Origin: Bipolaris cookei
Taxonomy: Eukaryota; Ascomycota; Dothideomycetes; Pleosporales; Pleosporaceae
NCBI GenBank assembly: GCA_002286855.1
Contig: NRSV01000116.1
Coordinates: 1-52,301 of the forward strand
Reading direction: 5' to 3'
Length of the DNA: 52,301 bases
Below, one piece after another: positions 32,299-43,392 of this stretch. A model generated the notes under the pieces. The model was not told the DNA's origin. It made no database searches and was given only the letters and a program-made list of their open reading frames with translations. How positions within the stretch are numbered: the stretch's first letter is position 1; every line of letters starts with the position of its first letter. The translations under genes and the position numbers were made by a program.

Positions 32299-33664
32299 TC
32301 TAGAAATCGATGTTTTTGATGGCTTTTACTCATTATTGGAAGACTATATCAAATGGGAGCAGTCTCATACAGCACGAAAGCTCTGTATGGATGCCTTACA
32401 CGAGACTTAGCGTTCTAAGATGTGTTTCTCCTGTGTTTGTATCGAAGAAGAACAAAATTAGCAGCGGAAAAAGTATGAGAGTATTCAGCGGAGAAATGTG
32501 AAGATATCAGCACGGGGCATCACAGTTTCGCAGCATAAACACCCAAACGTCAGGATAGGAGCTATCCATTGGCGTTTTTAGATTTTGCCTGAAGTTGCAG
32601 GGCTGAACTTTATCTATTCGATGATGCAGGATAACAATGGGTAAGTTTTGACGCAACAAGCAAGTGCTGTTTCAAAGATGACGAAAAAGAAAAGGGGACG
32701 AGTTGCTGCCAAGGCCCAATTCTAAAAATTATTGTGAATATGAGATTTGGCACGCAACAGTTTAAATCCCATGAGTAAGAATGCCATCTTATATGTCGAA
32801 GTTTGGGAGGGATGGCTTAGGTTTGAGAAGAAGGCTATGATGATTCACATAGAGTCTGTGCCCAGCCGTTGTCAAGTTCGGCGCGATGAATTTTCTTTTC
32901 TTCGAGGTTCTTATTTGGATTGTTTTTAATAAATCCATTGGTACTCTGCTCATTTCGTCACTTAGTGTGTTTGTATATCGCCATTTCCCAACCATCTCGT
33001 TCGATGGTGTTAAACATATTGCTTTGTAACTGCAACTTGAGCTCTCACATCCCCTATTGTCCTGTGTTTTAGCGGAGTATAAGTTTTATCGAGAAACAGA
33101 AAATTATGTTGAGCGAAAATGGGTTTAAGTCTCCTATTCTACAACCAATCAGACTTGATTGATTGCAGTGCAACAGCTGACGTAGCTAAGTCATAGGATA
33201 ATCTCTACTAGATCATTTGGCTGAATTGCTTTTCTCACCACCGGAGACGATGTGTGTAGAGAGTTCAACCTGTCACACAAAACCGCTAGACATGGGTGTA
33301 TTATTGTCTCAGCGTGCAACAAAACAGCTCCATGACAAACAGGCAGGATCGGGAAAAGACTAGAGAATCTTAAATCGAAAAACTATTGTTAGGGGTGCAA
33401 TTCGCAGATGCTTTTCGCTTGAAGTCTACTGCAAAAAGTGATGATTGCAAACATGAATATTCTATTTGCAACTTCAGAGTCGCATAGATACACATTCGTT
33501 TCTTGCGGATCATTTAATCACGGGCCAGCTCCAGGGAAAGACTAAAGTCCTACATGATATATAAACTGGTCGTTCCTGAACTCAAATTCAGTACCAACAA
33601 CTCACTCATCAGCACTTATCATACCACACTTTCTACGTTCTTTATCTGTAAACCAGCTCTAGTC
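32299..33664. other. AT-rich intergenic stretch upstream of the CFEM-like gene
   Basis: 1.37 kb without a supported gene. Frames are at most 68 codons and overlap on both strands. The last ~120 bp, with a TATATAAACTG near 33,558-33,568 and a C/A/T-rich stretch after it, look like the core promoter and leader of the secreted-protein gene. Confidence 0.45.
33558..33565 (+). promoter_or_regulatory. Candidate TATA box of the CFEM-like gene
   Basis: ATATATAAACTG lies about 100 bp upstream of the ATG at 33665, a usual distance for a fungal TATA element. It is followed by a pyrimidine/A-rich leader. Sequence match only. Confidence 0.4.
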
Positions 33665-34241
33665 ATGCACTTCACTTCCATCGCTACGCTTTTCTCAGTC
33701 TTGGCTGTTGCCAACGCTCAACTCATATACAACATTACGCAAGCTTCCGCTCCCGGAAATATGGCGAAATATCGCTGTTTGTACATATCTCATAATCTGG
33801 AACCAGCGTTATACTTTATGCTAACATTAATAACCAGGAACAATAATAAGCTCAAAGGCCGGCTTCCCAGTTGCATCTACGAATGCCAAGTCCAAGCCAG
33901 CATGCTCGATGGCTGCGCAGCCGAAGACTTTGCCTGCCACTGCGTCAACCATTACAAGTACTCTAAAGTACGTTCCTTCCATACCTCCTGCTATTCACCT
34001 TCTATAAGTTTTGCAATCTAACAATGAAAAGTTGATCGAGCCCTGTGCTGTCCCTCCCGGACTGGGCGGCAAGGGTCACTGTACCGTGGATGATTTGTAC
34101 AAGTCTCGTCCCATTATCGACGATATGTGCAACTTTTATAATGCCACAATTTATAAAAGCTATGAGGGCTGCCCGCAGAGGCTGAGCATGGATGTCACTT
34201 ATGGGATTATCATGAATGAGGGCATTGTGGTAACTCAGTAG
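33665..34241 (+). CDS. Secreted CFEM-like cysteine-rich protein, three exons
   Basis: Exons 33665-33780, 33838-33967 and 34032-34241 give 151 aa. Intron 1 (57 nt; GTACAT donor, GCTAAC branch site, ACCAG acceptor) is in frame without a stop; intron 2 is 64 nt (GTACGT, CTAAC, AAAAG). The start is a clear signal peptide (MHFTSIATLFSVLAVANAQ). Ten cysteines follow; eight of them, at 51, 55, 65, 72, 74, 87, 99 and 115, give C-x3-C-x9-C-x6-C-x-C-x12-C-x11-C-x15-C. The Asp three residues before the fourth cysteine (EDFACHC) sits where CFEM proteins bind haem. The C6-C7 spacing is wider than usual and no GPI-type hydrophobic tail is seen, so this is a soluble CFEM-like protein. Secreted CFEM proteins act in iron/haem capture or as effectors; which applies is not shown. 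Confidence 0.78.
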
Positions 34242-35173
34242 AGAGTTACATAATGCATGAACTCTGGGGGGTTAGGAGTTAGCGTGTAATAAAATCCTGT
34301 GCGTTGAAGTCTCATATGTGATAAAGTGATGAAGGACTTTGAGATCCGTATATGTTTGTCTGATGATGTATTTGACGCAAGACTGCTAGGCAAGGTTTCA
34401 GCATCAGTGGAATATAAGTCACCTGTTGAGAATATGCGAGTCCAGTCCAGGTTAGTAGAAGAAAGTTCAGAGCCTGGGCGAGAGAATGGCGCCACGCGGT
34501 GGCCAATGCTGCGCGTGTGCACACAATACACGTTGTCGCGTACGCGTAGTAGATAGACTAAAGTACAGTGGATATGCCGAATAGTAGACGTTAGAACTAC
34601 CCACCTTGCCACTACTACTTAGTTACCTATAGTAGTCATACTACTAGAGGGACCTAATTCTAACATCACCCTTATATTCCTATTACACCTTTTCCCTGCG
34701 TATTAGTTTTTCTTCGATTGACTCATTGCCGTGAAAAGACAGTAACCCCTACTTACTAAGAACAATAAACAATCTATTAATGATTCTTCACTATATCAAC
34801 AAAGTTACGACTTGCTAGAGACGTACGGAGAATACAAGCAGCATGGTGGGCGTCGCGGCGGGATTGCCGGTCAAGGTGGCCAGCGTGGTGATGAGTAGGG
34901 ATATTTAATTTTCCTTCTGGTAGTTCAGGGACTGTATGAGCGAGATTCGAATACCTCGAGTGATTGATGTACCCCTCCTAAGTGTAGGTTGTCCGTTCAC
35001 CGACGAATTGACCAATAGCATTCAGCTGATTCGCCTCTACCAAGCCTTCCCTAATATAGACTAGCTCATAAAAAGGCTTGGCATCGCAGCTCGGATTGCA
35101 TCTTTCTAGCAACATCGTCACGACCGACCGCCCATCCCATTGCACGTCCACACCCGTACCTGACATCTTCACA
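34242..35173. other. Intergenic stretch between the CFEM-like gene and QCR8
   Basis: No supported gene. A short frame ending EYKQHGGRRGGIAGQGGQRG at about 34,830-34,900 looks like the tail of an RGG-type protein and may be a gene relic, but nothing upstream supports it. The ~100 bp before QCR8 are C-rich and promoter-like. Confidence 0.4.
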
Positions 35174-35714
35174 ATGGCTCTCGGACCCGAATCCCAGGCA
35201 AAGACCAAGACCACGTATGTCTTGACCCTCCCCGCACGCCACAGCACCCGCACGCGCCTCGAAAGATCCCGCGCCCCAACCCGCATTCCATAGACGGCAC
35301 ACGTGTGCATGGCCGACTAGAGTGGAGCGCATGCTGACGATGGCATAGATGGCACATCGGCTCATGGGGTAACCCCTACGAGGGTGGTGGCCGACCCGGC
35401 AAAGGCATCGTTACCTACCAGCTGAGCCCCAACCGACAACGCCCCATGGCCCACTTTCTCAGCAAGGGTTTCTGGAACGTTGTACGCCGATCTAAGAACC
35501 AGGTTCTTTACATCGTTCCCCCGCTAGTTCTCGGATACGGAGTCATGCAGTGGGCAATCGAGAGGTGAGTTCATGATGCTGGATTCAGATGCAAAATGGA
35601 AAGGCGATAGGTAGGACGAAACCGAAGGTAGACCGGAAGGCTAATGATGAGACCAGGAACGAATTCCTCAACTCGAAGCCTGGTCGTGCTCTGTACGCCG
35701 ATGAGGAGGAGTAG
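35174..35714 (+). CDS. QCR8: Cytochrome bc1 complex subunit 8 (Qcr8), three exons
   Basis: Exons 35174-35214, 35349-35564 and 35657-35714 give 104 aa. Introns are 134 and 92 nt with GTATGT and GTGAGT donors and CATAG and ACCAG acceptors. The product begins MALGPESQAKTKTTWHIGSW. It then shows GKGIVTYQLSPNRQRPMAHF, the signature of this family, a single membrane helix (VLYIVPPLVLGYGVMQWAIE) and the conserved end NEFLNSKPGRALYADEEE. Qcr8 is the ubiquinone-binding-protein QP-C subunit of complex III in the inner mitochondrial membrane. Length and every splice phase agree with the family. No exon is long enough to be conspicuous, and longer frames on the opposite strand are spurious. Confidence 0.92.
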
Positions 35715-36125
35715 GTGCGCGGAGCAGAAGTGGCGAGAGGCTGGCTTGATGGAGGGTAGTGCATGTCGTTGAAGTACTCAAGCGGAGGCTACACGCACCA
35801 TGCTAGTCATTGTAGCAAGACGACAAATAGACTGTACAACCACGACTTGAATCTATACCTTTCTGTTTGTCTGACTTTGTAGGACCCCTGTCGGCTCCTG
35901 CGGGTTGCACGTGTGCGCTTTCGAATTATGCCACATAACGTCCTTCTGGCATTTACTGGCTATTGGATACAACAAGCCTGGTTGAATGGGTAGTAGCGCA
36001 TTCTTAAAAGTGTGTATAGTCTCAATGGCATAAGGGCTGCGTAGTTAGACATTGCGGTATGCCAAGAAATTTTAACAGTTAGAACTCCAGTGTCTTTCAT
36101 CTTGCCAACTTAAAGTAATAAATAA
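35715..36125. other. Intergenic stretch after QCR8
   Basis: 3' flank of QCR8 running into LINE debris. No gene or RNA motif recognised. Confidence 0.45.
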
Positions 36126-36845
36126 ATAAACAAATTTATAGTGCTACCTGGGTCCCGTAAGGGTCTATGAACACTAGAGAGTCGCCTTTAGATACAGGGC
36201 AAACATGGGTATCCTCCCCTTAACACCCCTGCCTTCGTACCATTGTCTTCTTCCTCTCCTTCTTCAAGTCCATCAATTTCTGCCGGTGCTGCTCTTGATA
36301 AGGGGAGCAGAGGACGAGTTTTTGTTTTAGTAGGTTAGTTGAAATGGAGCCCACTCCTCTATGTCTGTACCTTTAATCTCCTTTTCCACTTGGAACTGTT
36401 CGAGGAGCTCCGTGTCTGGTAGCCAGCGTCCCGCTTCTGCCGCCTTTTTCTTCTCCTGCAGTAGGTCTTCAATCCTAGTTGAGCCTGCCCTTTAGAGGGG
36501 GCGCATTCTTGGTCCGCTTTGTTTTGGGCAGAACGCTAGGACGTGTCGTATCGTTTGCCTGGGTCCTCCGCAGGGGCAGGCTGAGGAGACTCCTGGCACC
36601 CCTATGCGTGAGAGCCAGTCGTTCAGCCCTAGCGCTTCCGTACGTAGTAGGAAGATGGCGGTTGCCACGTGTTTGGGAGTGTTCCTGTAGAGGGAGGGAG
36701 GCTGGAAGTCCCATCCTCATTTCCAGGTAAGTACCCGTCTCATGGGTTTGGAGGCTTCCCTTTCCCATCTTTCTTGCCACGCTTTGGTCATTGCCTGGCT
36801 GGTTTCGTTGACCAGGCTCCTTGCTTGGACTTGCCGACTGATAAG
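36126..36845 (-). pseudogene. Broken 3' end of a Tad-type LINE (non-LTR retrotransposon)
   Basis: Read on the minus strand from about 36,845, the frame gives SLVNETSQAMTKAWQERWE, a stop, then PKHVATAIFLLRTEALGLND and SACPCGGPRQTIRHVLAFCP, then a second stop. The C-x-C...H-x4-C pattern and the surrounding residues match the region after reverse transcriptase/RNase H in Tad-clade LINEs. The stops are TGA and TAA, as expected of C-to-T decay. The remaining part (36,126-36,480) is 3'-terminal and ends in a TTTATTTATTTATTA run on the minus strand, a plausible LINE tail at about 36,116-36,130. No upstream reverse-transcriptase part is present, as is usual for 5'-truncated copies. Confidence 0.72.
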
Positions 36846-38490
36846 TAATAAACAGAATCGATTCCGTATATTTTTCAGCTGTAGGTTAACAGTTTAGTGT
36901 TCTTGATACGGATACCCCATATTTCTAAGCCATGATAGGCCAGTGGTATCTTATGAATGATTGCGAAAGAAGTGAGAAAGGGGACGAGCGTTTGATGTGA
37001 GGCGCGCGCGAGAAAATTCACTATAAATGTCGCTGCAATAGCCGCCATCTGCAGTGAAGGCTTGAGTAATGGCTTGAGCATGGGAATGAGCCAGTGAAAT
37101 GGAACTAGCTTACGCTGTGGAGACATTTTCAATGTCTCTTAATCTAGATATGGTGATGTCCATAGGAGGCAATCTTCATAACGACAGTATCACTCAAATA
37201 GCGATAGATAGCTCTCGAACATAGCTATGCCGACTTTTTGGTGGACTTTCGACTTCATCAGCACGACAATGGGCCAAGAATTGGTATGGCTCGACGTGAA
37301 AGCCGTTTTATTCAATATCGCGAACCTTTTTGACATGATAAAAACTACTGGCACTTTGTTTTATTCTCGCGGGACATGATTCCTCTCAAAATATTCCTAA
37401 GGAAACTTGTGCGGCGCTGTTTATGGGCGCGTAGATGATTGTGCTCGGTGTTGCCCATACTTGCATCACACGTACGTGATGACTGCACCGCATCTTGACG
37501 GCATGCCAATCATCATCACTAAGAACCCACCAATCAAGTTGAAAATATCATCACTCTGGAATGTGTTTACGTCTTGGGTCTATACGCGCGCGTACGGACC
37601 GCTTGAATTTGAAATTCTCATTGCGACACGGCGTATCGCTGAATGAGGTGCGGCTAGCATGATTAGTTGTGCATCAGGTGAAATAATAGAAGTACTTTTT
37701 GAATGCCTACGAAGGTATCGAAGCACAATTTATGGCAGCTCGTTGTATGTCTTCCTACACTAGGGAAAAGGGTTTACACTAAGTACATATATTATACAAG
37801 CCGCACCAAACAGCTACACTCTTCTTAGATCTTCATTCTCATACTTCAAATCTTACGAAATTCTTTATTATTACTATTGGAAATGTCTACTCGCGCTATA
37901 TTCCTTGTTATTTATGCGGGTGCGCGCGGTCAACGTGCTCATTTTAGTATATGAGTCCCCGACGCAGAAGGTGCACAGCAAGGAAGCAGAATCCACGTGG
38001 TTGGTAATCCCATGATCGAATATATCTTGGAATTCAAACGAAATTAAGAGCCGTCGGAGACCAAGCAAACTCTACAGTTGATCGAAATTGGGACTATCTT
38101 AGCTCAACATCTGTATCCGTCAGAAAACAATTCTGAAGCGCAGGACATGCCACGCAATGACCTTAAGAGGGTAGCGACACAAATTCCACCGCCCAGAGCT
38201 AGCACCAACTTCCTAGCGCCAGTCAACGATGTAAGTGTAGAGTAAGACTCCTGACGAAATGCGCGTCTGCTGATAGATACTGACAACGAACCGTCGATGC
38301 CAGAATGGACTATGGACTATGTTCGTCATCTTGTTGCCCTCGGATACCTCCATGAAGCGGCCATAGAGATAGTTCAGTCGAGGTTAGTTGGGGATAGAGT
38401 GATACATAAGCTAACTTATTAAACTCCATTTCAATTGGCAGTAAGGAAAAAATATAACAATTGCGAAAATTTTACTTTTGGAATTGATGT
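36846..38490. other. AT-rich gene-poor stretch with possible relics
   Basis: 1.6 kb with no supported gene. A minus-strand frame at 36,875-37,132 is hydrophobic (LKPSLQMAAIAATFIVNFLA) but lacks a convincing start or partner exon. Around 38,270-38,385 a short frame reads MPEWTMDYVRHLVALGYLHE between a GTAAGT...GATAG pair and a GTTAGT, suggesting a decayed spliced gene. Both are too weak to call. Confidence 0.4.
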
Positions 38491-39351
38491 AACGTACCTC
38501 ACGGTCGAGTTGCCCACTTTTGCCAAGCCCCCACCAAAACACCTACACTACCTCAATGTCGCAACAACAACAGCACTTACAGCCTTCTACTGAACGTCAG
38601 ATACAGCTTGCCCTTCAGGCTCTCAAACAAGATCCAAAACTCTCGGAGCGACACGCTGCAGCTATCTACAGCGTCAAACGGAAGACACTAAGTAATCGGT
38701 GCGCTGGATTGGTCCCATTCGACCCAGAACAGGTTATATTAGCCCTTGATGTGCAGTTGCGTACTCCATCGCCACCACTATCCAACAATGAGCCCTGGCA
38801 ACCGCAAACTCCAAGTAATACCCTTGAGTTAGAGTCAAAACCAGCGCTTGTGAAGGCAAGAATTCAGAGGCACCTAGGCAGTTTGCCAACGTCTATGGCA
38901 GAGGCCTTTGAGAAGGTTTCAAAGGGGGCAGCAATTATAGCCTATAAGATGGCGTTGGCACAACGGAAAATAGCTGAGCTTCGAGCAGCTAACGAGGCCG
39001 CCACACGCCGTAAATCGCACAAAAGAAAGCGGGTTCAGGCAGAGGGGACCTTAACAGTTGAAGATGGAGAGCGCCTAGCTACTCTCAAGAAGTTTGGGGC
39101 GCGTAGTGATGGCAAGAAGCTAAAGAAGGGGGTGTGCGCTCAAGTAGGTGAACTATCGCAAAGACGTTGTAGACTGTGTAATAAGACTGGGCATAACGCG
39201 CGTACGTGTAAGAAAGTAGTAGAAGTAGACTCTGAATAAGATCTTGTATCGTATTGTACCATACAGGGCCAAAGTGGGCTATTTTGCGCCAGAATGGTGT
39301 GGTTTTAGTGAGGACTTGGCAAAAGTGGGCAACTCGCTGGTGAGGTACGTT
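38491..39351 (+). mobile_element. Short pogo/Fot-type TIR element (861 bp)
   Basis: The ends are 37-bp inverted repeats (38491-38527 and 39315-39351) differing at three adjacent positions. They start AACGTACCTCAC and include GAGTTGCCCACTTTTGCC. The TIR shares CTCACCAGCG with the two larger Fot-type elements further right. A TA is present on the left flank but the right flank reads TG, so the target duplication is imperfect. The element encodes one ORF of 227 aa (see next entry), far shorter than a full transposase. Confidence 0.75.
38556..39239 (+). CDS. Psq-HTH plus zinc-knuckle protein lacking a DDE core (transposon-derived)
   Basis: Intact 227-aa frame from the ATG at 38556, equivalent to the MSQQ start of the related transposases in this window. 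Residues ~11-50 (ERQIQLALQALKQDPKLSER... YSVKRKTLSNRCAG) are the psq-type helix-turn-helix. The C-terminal part reproduces the tail of a Fot/pogo transposase: AEAFEKVSKGAAIIAYKMAL coiled segment, a basic block (RRKSHKRKRVQAEGTLTVED) and a CCHC knuckle (CRLCNKTGHNARTC). The CENP-B type second HTH and the DDE catalytic domain are missing. It therefore looks like an internal deletion that kept the frame. It may bind TIR DNA without cutting, for example as a repressor or a domesticated factor (inference). Confidence 0.65.
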   Translation: MSQQQQHLQPSTERQIQLALQALKQDPKLSERHAAAIYSVKRKTLSNRCAGLVPFDPEQVILALDVQLRTPSPPLSNNEPWQPQTPSNTLELESKPALVKARIQRHLGSLPTSMAEAFEKVSKGAAIIAYKMALAQRKIAELRAANEAATRRKSHKRKRVQAEGTLTVEDGERLATLKKFGARSDGKKLKKGVCAQVGELSQRRCRLCNKTGHNARTCKKVVEVDSE

Positions 39352-39768
39352 GATTATATTTTATTATTAGACGCAGGTACTTTTATCTAAGGAATCTCGA
39401 ATTAGGATGAAGTCAAAGTAAAGCATTAGTACTTAGCGTCTACGCTAACCTGATAAGTCTAATTCATGAAGAAACGCGTTAAGGCTGGCCGGACCCCGCT
39501 TAGTCAGTCGGCGTGTCGGCGATGCGAGGAACTTCGATGATTCTCTCATATCTTAGCTTTTGCCATCAAGGGCGCACCCGCCACAAAGACTCTCTCCTCC
39601 TCCTGCCAGCGCGTGGCAGTACAGTCCAATCCATTCAGGCGCGGATTTCTCGGTCACCCGCCGTCTTAATTCCCTTTCTTTCCCCGCCTCCACTGTATTA
39701 TACCCCAATCCCGAGTCACTTATTGTAGCCCCTCCCCCATCCATTATTTAGCTTAGGCCACCGCTGCC
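39352..39768. promoter_or_regulatory. AFG3 upstream region
   Basis: 417 bp between the TIR element and the AFG3 ATG. From about 39,570 the sequence is C/T-rich (CTCTCTCCTCCTCCTGCC; CCCTTTCTTTCCCCGCC) as in fungal housekeeping promoters. The transposon thus ends only about 0.4 kb from an essential-type gene. Confidence 0.5.
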
Positions 39769-42460
39769 ATGTCAACCCTCCTCCGACAATCAGGCAACCT
39801 CGCCCGCCTTTCCCGACCCTACTTCAACGCTGCTGTCACAAGAGCACCACGCACATTACGGACACGCGCACCACTGCCACAATGTCTATACGCCCAGCAA
39901 CGCGCCCGGAGATTTGCGACAGGACCACCAGAAGAGCCGAAGAACAAGAAGGACAATGACACAACACAGAAGGATGGTCACTCTGAGAGACCTGATTCTA
40001 ATGAACCTTCAAGAACAGACAAGGACAGCCAAGGGCAGCCTCAGATGGCTAAGCTGACCCCAGAGGAGGAAAAGATGCTGGATCAGCTGGTGTCGTTTGT
40101 GTCCATGGGCGTTCCGAAGGCTCAGAAGCAGAACATCAAGGATGCAATGGAGGAAATCAAGCGAAACGGCATACCACCCGAGCTCCGCCTAGAGATGGAC
40201 AAGCTAGAAAGAGGCGAGAAACTGGATCTGGCCACTGCGGCAAAGATTTCGCGCTTAACCACCAACATGGCCCGCAAGGCCGCCGAGCAGCAAAAGTTCA
40301 ATAACGATAACCCACAAGAGCCACAGCAAAAGTCGGGTGCACACGACCCAGGCCCAGGCAAGGGTTCCAAGGGTGGTGCTGGTGGACCACCCGGGCCCCA
40401 ATTTGGCGGCGGTATGGACACAAACACCCTACTTATCAGTGCTTTCCTCGCATATCTTACCTACAAGATGGTCTTCCCAGGCGAGAACACCAAGGAGATT
40501 ACATGGCAGGAATTCCGGACTACCTTCTTAGACAAGGGCCTGGTCGAGAAGATTGTCATCCTCAATGGTAACAAGGCAAAGGTGCACCTACATCGCGAGG
40601 CTGTTGCTTCCATGTACCCCGATTCCCCTTCTGTTAACCAGAACTTCTACTACTTCTTCACCATTGGCTCGGTCGAGGCTTTTGAACGCAAAATGGATGA
40701 TGCTCAATATGAACTTGGCATTCCCAGCTCTGAGCGCATCCCTGTCGCCTACTCGAATGAAATCTCCTGGTTTGGCACTTTCCTATCATTCGGCCCTACC
40801 ATTATCCTTCTTGGAGCACTCTTCTACTTTACAAGGCGTGCAGGAGGCGGTGCGGGAGGAGGCGGCGGTGTCTTTGGTATGGGCAAGAGCCGCGCTAAGA
40901 AGTTCAACCATGAGACAGACGTCAAGGTTAAGTTTAGTGACGTTGCTGGTATGGATGAGGCCAAGCAGGAGATTATGGAGTTTGTCTCCTTTCTCAAGGA
41001 TCCTGGCCGATTCCAGAAGCTCGGCGCAAAGATCCCTCGTGGTGCCATTCTCTCTGGATCCCCGGGTACTGGTAAGACACTCCTTGCCAAGGCTACCGCT
41101 GGAGAGTCGGGTGTACCCTTCTTCAGTGTCAGTGGATCAGAGTTCGTCGAGATGTTCGTAGGTGTTGGTGCTTCGCGAGTCAGAGACCTGTTCGCCAATG
41201 CGCGTAAGAGTACACCATGCATCATTTTCATTGATGAAATCGATGCTATTGGTCGTGCTCGTTCGAAACAAAACTTTGGTGGTGGTAACGACGAGCGGGA
41301 AGCCACTCTCAATCAGATTCTTACCGAGATGGATGGTTTCAATACCACAGAGCAAGTAGTTGTCCTTGCAGGTACCAATCGACCGGACGTTCTGGATAAG
41401 GCCCTTATGCGACCGGGTCGTTTCGATAGGCATATCAATATTGACAAGCCCACCATGGATGGCCGTGGCCAGATCTTCGGTGTCCATCTGAAGAAGATTG
41501 TCACCAAGGAAGACATGGAGTTCTTGAAGGGCAGGCTAGCAGCTTTGACACCAGGCTTTTCTGGTGCTGACATTGCCAACTGCGTCAACGAAGCTGCTCT
41601 GATTGGTAAGAATTCTACATCCTGATTACACATCCTATTGCTAATACTCGTCAGCCGCCCGTGCGAACGCGGATACTGTCGCCATGGTGCATTTCGAACA
41701 GGCCATTGAGCGAGTCATTGGCGGTCTTGAGAAGAAGTCTCTCGTCCTCAAGCCCGAAGAGAAGAAGACTGTCGCTTACCACGAAGCTGGCCACGCTATC
41801 TGCGGCTGGTACTTCAAGTGGGCGGACCCTCTTCTCAAGGTCTCCATTATCCCCCGTGGCCAAGGTGCACTCGGCTATGCCCAATATCTTCCTAATGGTG
41901 ACACTTACCTTATGAACGTAAACCAGCTCATGGACCGTATGGCGATGACACTCGGCGGACGTGTTTCTGAAGAACTCCATTTCGACACCGTCACATCCGG
42001 TGCGTCTGACGATTTCCGCAAGGTCACCCAGATGGCCACGGCAATGGTCAGCAAATGGGGTATGAGCAAGAAGATCGGCTACATCTACTTTGAAGACGGC
42101 GAGGGCCAGCAACTCACCAAGCCCTTCTCCGAAGACACAGCCAAGAACATCGACATGGAAGTCAAGCGCATCGTAGATGAGGCCTACAAGCAATGCAAAG
42201 ACTTGCTCACCGAGAAGAAGCACGAAGTAGGCTTGGTCGCTGAAGAGCTGCTCAGGAAGGAAATGCTCGGCCGCGAGGACATGATTAGGCTGCTTGGTCC
42301 CAGGCCCTTCGAAGACAACCAAGATTTCCACAAGTACTTCTCGGGCGAGTACGGCAAGGCACCCGGATACATAGAACCAAAGGGTGACGATGGCATCAAG
42401 GGACCTCTCGTACCACCGAGCCCAGCCACATTCAAAGATTTGGACAGCAGTAGCAGGTGA
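39769..42460 (+). CDS. AFG3: Mitochondrial m-AAA protease subunit (Afg3/Yta10-like, FtsH family)
   Basis: Two exons, 39769-41605 and 41655-42460, with a 49-nt intron (GTAAGA donor, GCTAATAC branch site, GTCAG acceptor), giving 880 aa. The N-terminus is a mitochondrial presequence (MSTLLRQSGNLARLSRPYF), followed by a charged low-complexity region. Two inner-membrane spans follow (TNTLLISAFLAYLTYKMVF; FLSFGPTIILLGALFYFT) with the FtsH extracellular-type domain between them. Walker A is GSPGTGKT at 430-437, Walker B IIFIDEIDAIG, and the second region of homology is NRPDVLDKALMRPGRFDRH. Splicing joins EAALI to AARANADTVAMVHFEQ. The zinc site HEAGH is at 655-659. RGQGALGYAQYLP and LLGPRPFE favour the Afg3/Yta10 over the Yta12 branch. 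It degrades misfolded inner-membrane proteins and matures substrates such as MrpL32. Confidence 0.94.
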
Positions 42461-42844
42461 TGGAAATGTAGTCCGATCGATTGATACTATTCTTTCTTTT
42501 TTCCCACTCCCACTTTGCGATATGAGGGTGTGTGTTTATAGGCATGGGCGAGCTAGGGCATTTGTTAGGGACAATCCCGGGGGTATTCCATTCCACTCTT
42601 GAACGAGTTCATGTGTAGGGCTACTATCTTGGCCTCTTTTTTGCATTGTAAGAAACGCATCACTGTACGATTAGAGAATCTTTTTTTGGTTCGTTCTTGG
42701 GTCGATGATGAGGATGAGATATCGAAGAAGAAAATCACCAATCAAATATTCATGAACATCAACCAAACTCACCTACCCTATGTGAAGAACACAATTTCAT
42801 AGCAAAGCTACGAGTACCAACGTCTGGGAGGATATTACAACCTT
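42461..42844. other. Stretch between AFG3 and the LINE relic
   Basis: 3' flank of AFG3 grading into AT-rich repeat debris. No gene recognised. Confidence 0.45.
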
Positions 42845-43220
42845 TAAGACTACTTAACCTATTACGCCTTGGTTTAAAGTAGTAATGCACAAACTACCAA
42901 CCAACCATAGTCTTGATGTTATTAAAGAGGAAATTAAAACCTTTAACAAAGGCCTAAACCCAGTAGGTACGCCCTTCTGGCTTACTCCTGAAGCTAGAGA
43001 AAATCAAAACTCCGGATCAGTGTGCGTAGCTTTCACAACAGAAGAGGAAGCTAAAGAGACTATTAAAGGGAGACTATATCCTAGGAGAAAGCCTACGAGC
43101 AGAAAAGCTAAGGGTTATTAGACATATTACCCTAGAACAACAGTGTGATAGGTGCCAAGGCTTTGCCCACGATAAAGCTAGGTGCTTAAAAATAGCCTGC
43201 CTGTTGAATGGGCTCTGTAG

Positions 43221-43360
43221 CTAGCTAGCATAAGCGTGAACCGGTTGCAAACAGCAAGATACGAAGCATGTGCGCGCGGGGCTAAAGAGGGTTTGCACGA
43301 ATGCAGGAGGGTTGCCAAAAGACAGGTGTGTGTATTCTTCTTCTTCTTCTTCTTCTTCTT

Positions 43361-43392
<32 letters not shown>

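Noticed and set aside
34830..34905. Short RGG-type tail (EYKQHGGRRGGIAGQGGQRG) as a possible last exon
   Set aside because: No upstream exon in frame with splice signals was found; too short to support a gene.
36875..37132. Hydrophobic 85-codon minus-strand frame
   Set aside because: The apparent first codon is TTG, no partner exon or signal-peptide start is convincing, and it lies in AT-rich debris.
41651..42331. 226-codon minus-strand frame opposite AFG3 exon 2
   Set aside because: Antisense shadow of the protease domain, which is conserved on the plus strand.
8116..42460. Five nuclear genes for mitochondrial proteins considered as a functional cluster
   Set aside because: They lie on both strands, are interspersed with unrelated genes and have their own promoters; eukaryotic housekeeping blocks often contain such mixtures by chance.
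43335..43390. Regular repeat considered as a CRISPR-like or coding polySer/polyPhe array
   Set aside because: It is a plain (TTC)n microsatellite without spacers; the Ser/Phe runs in overlapping frames are artefacts.
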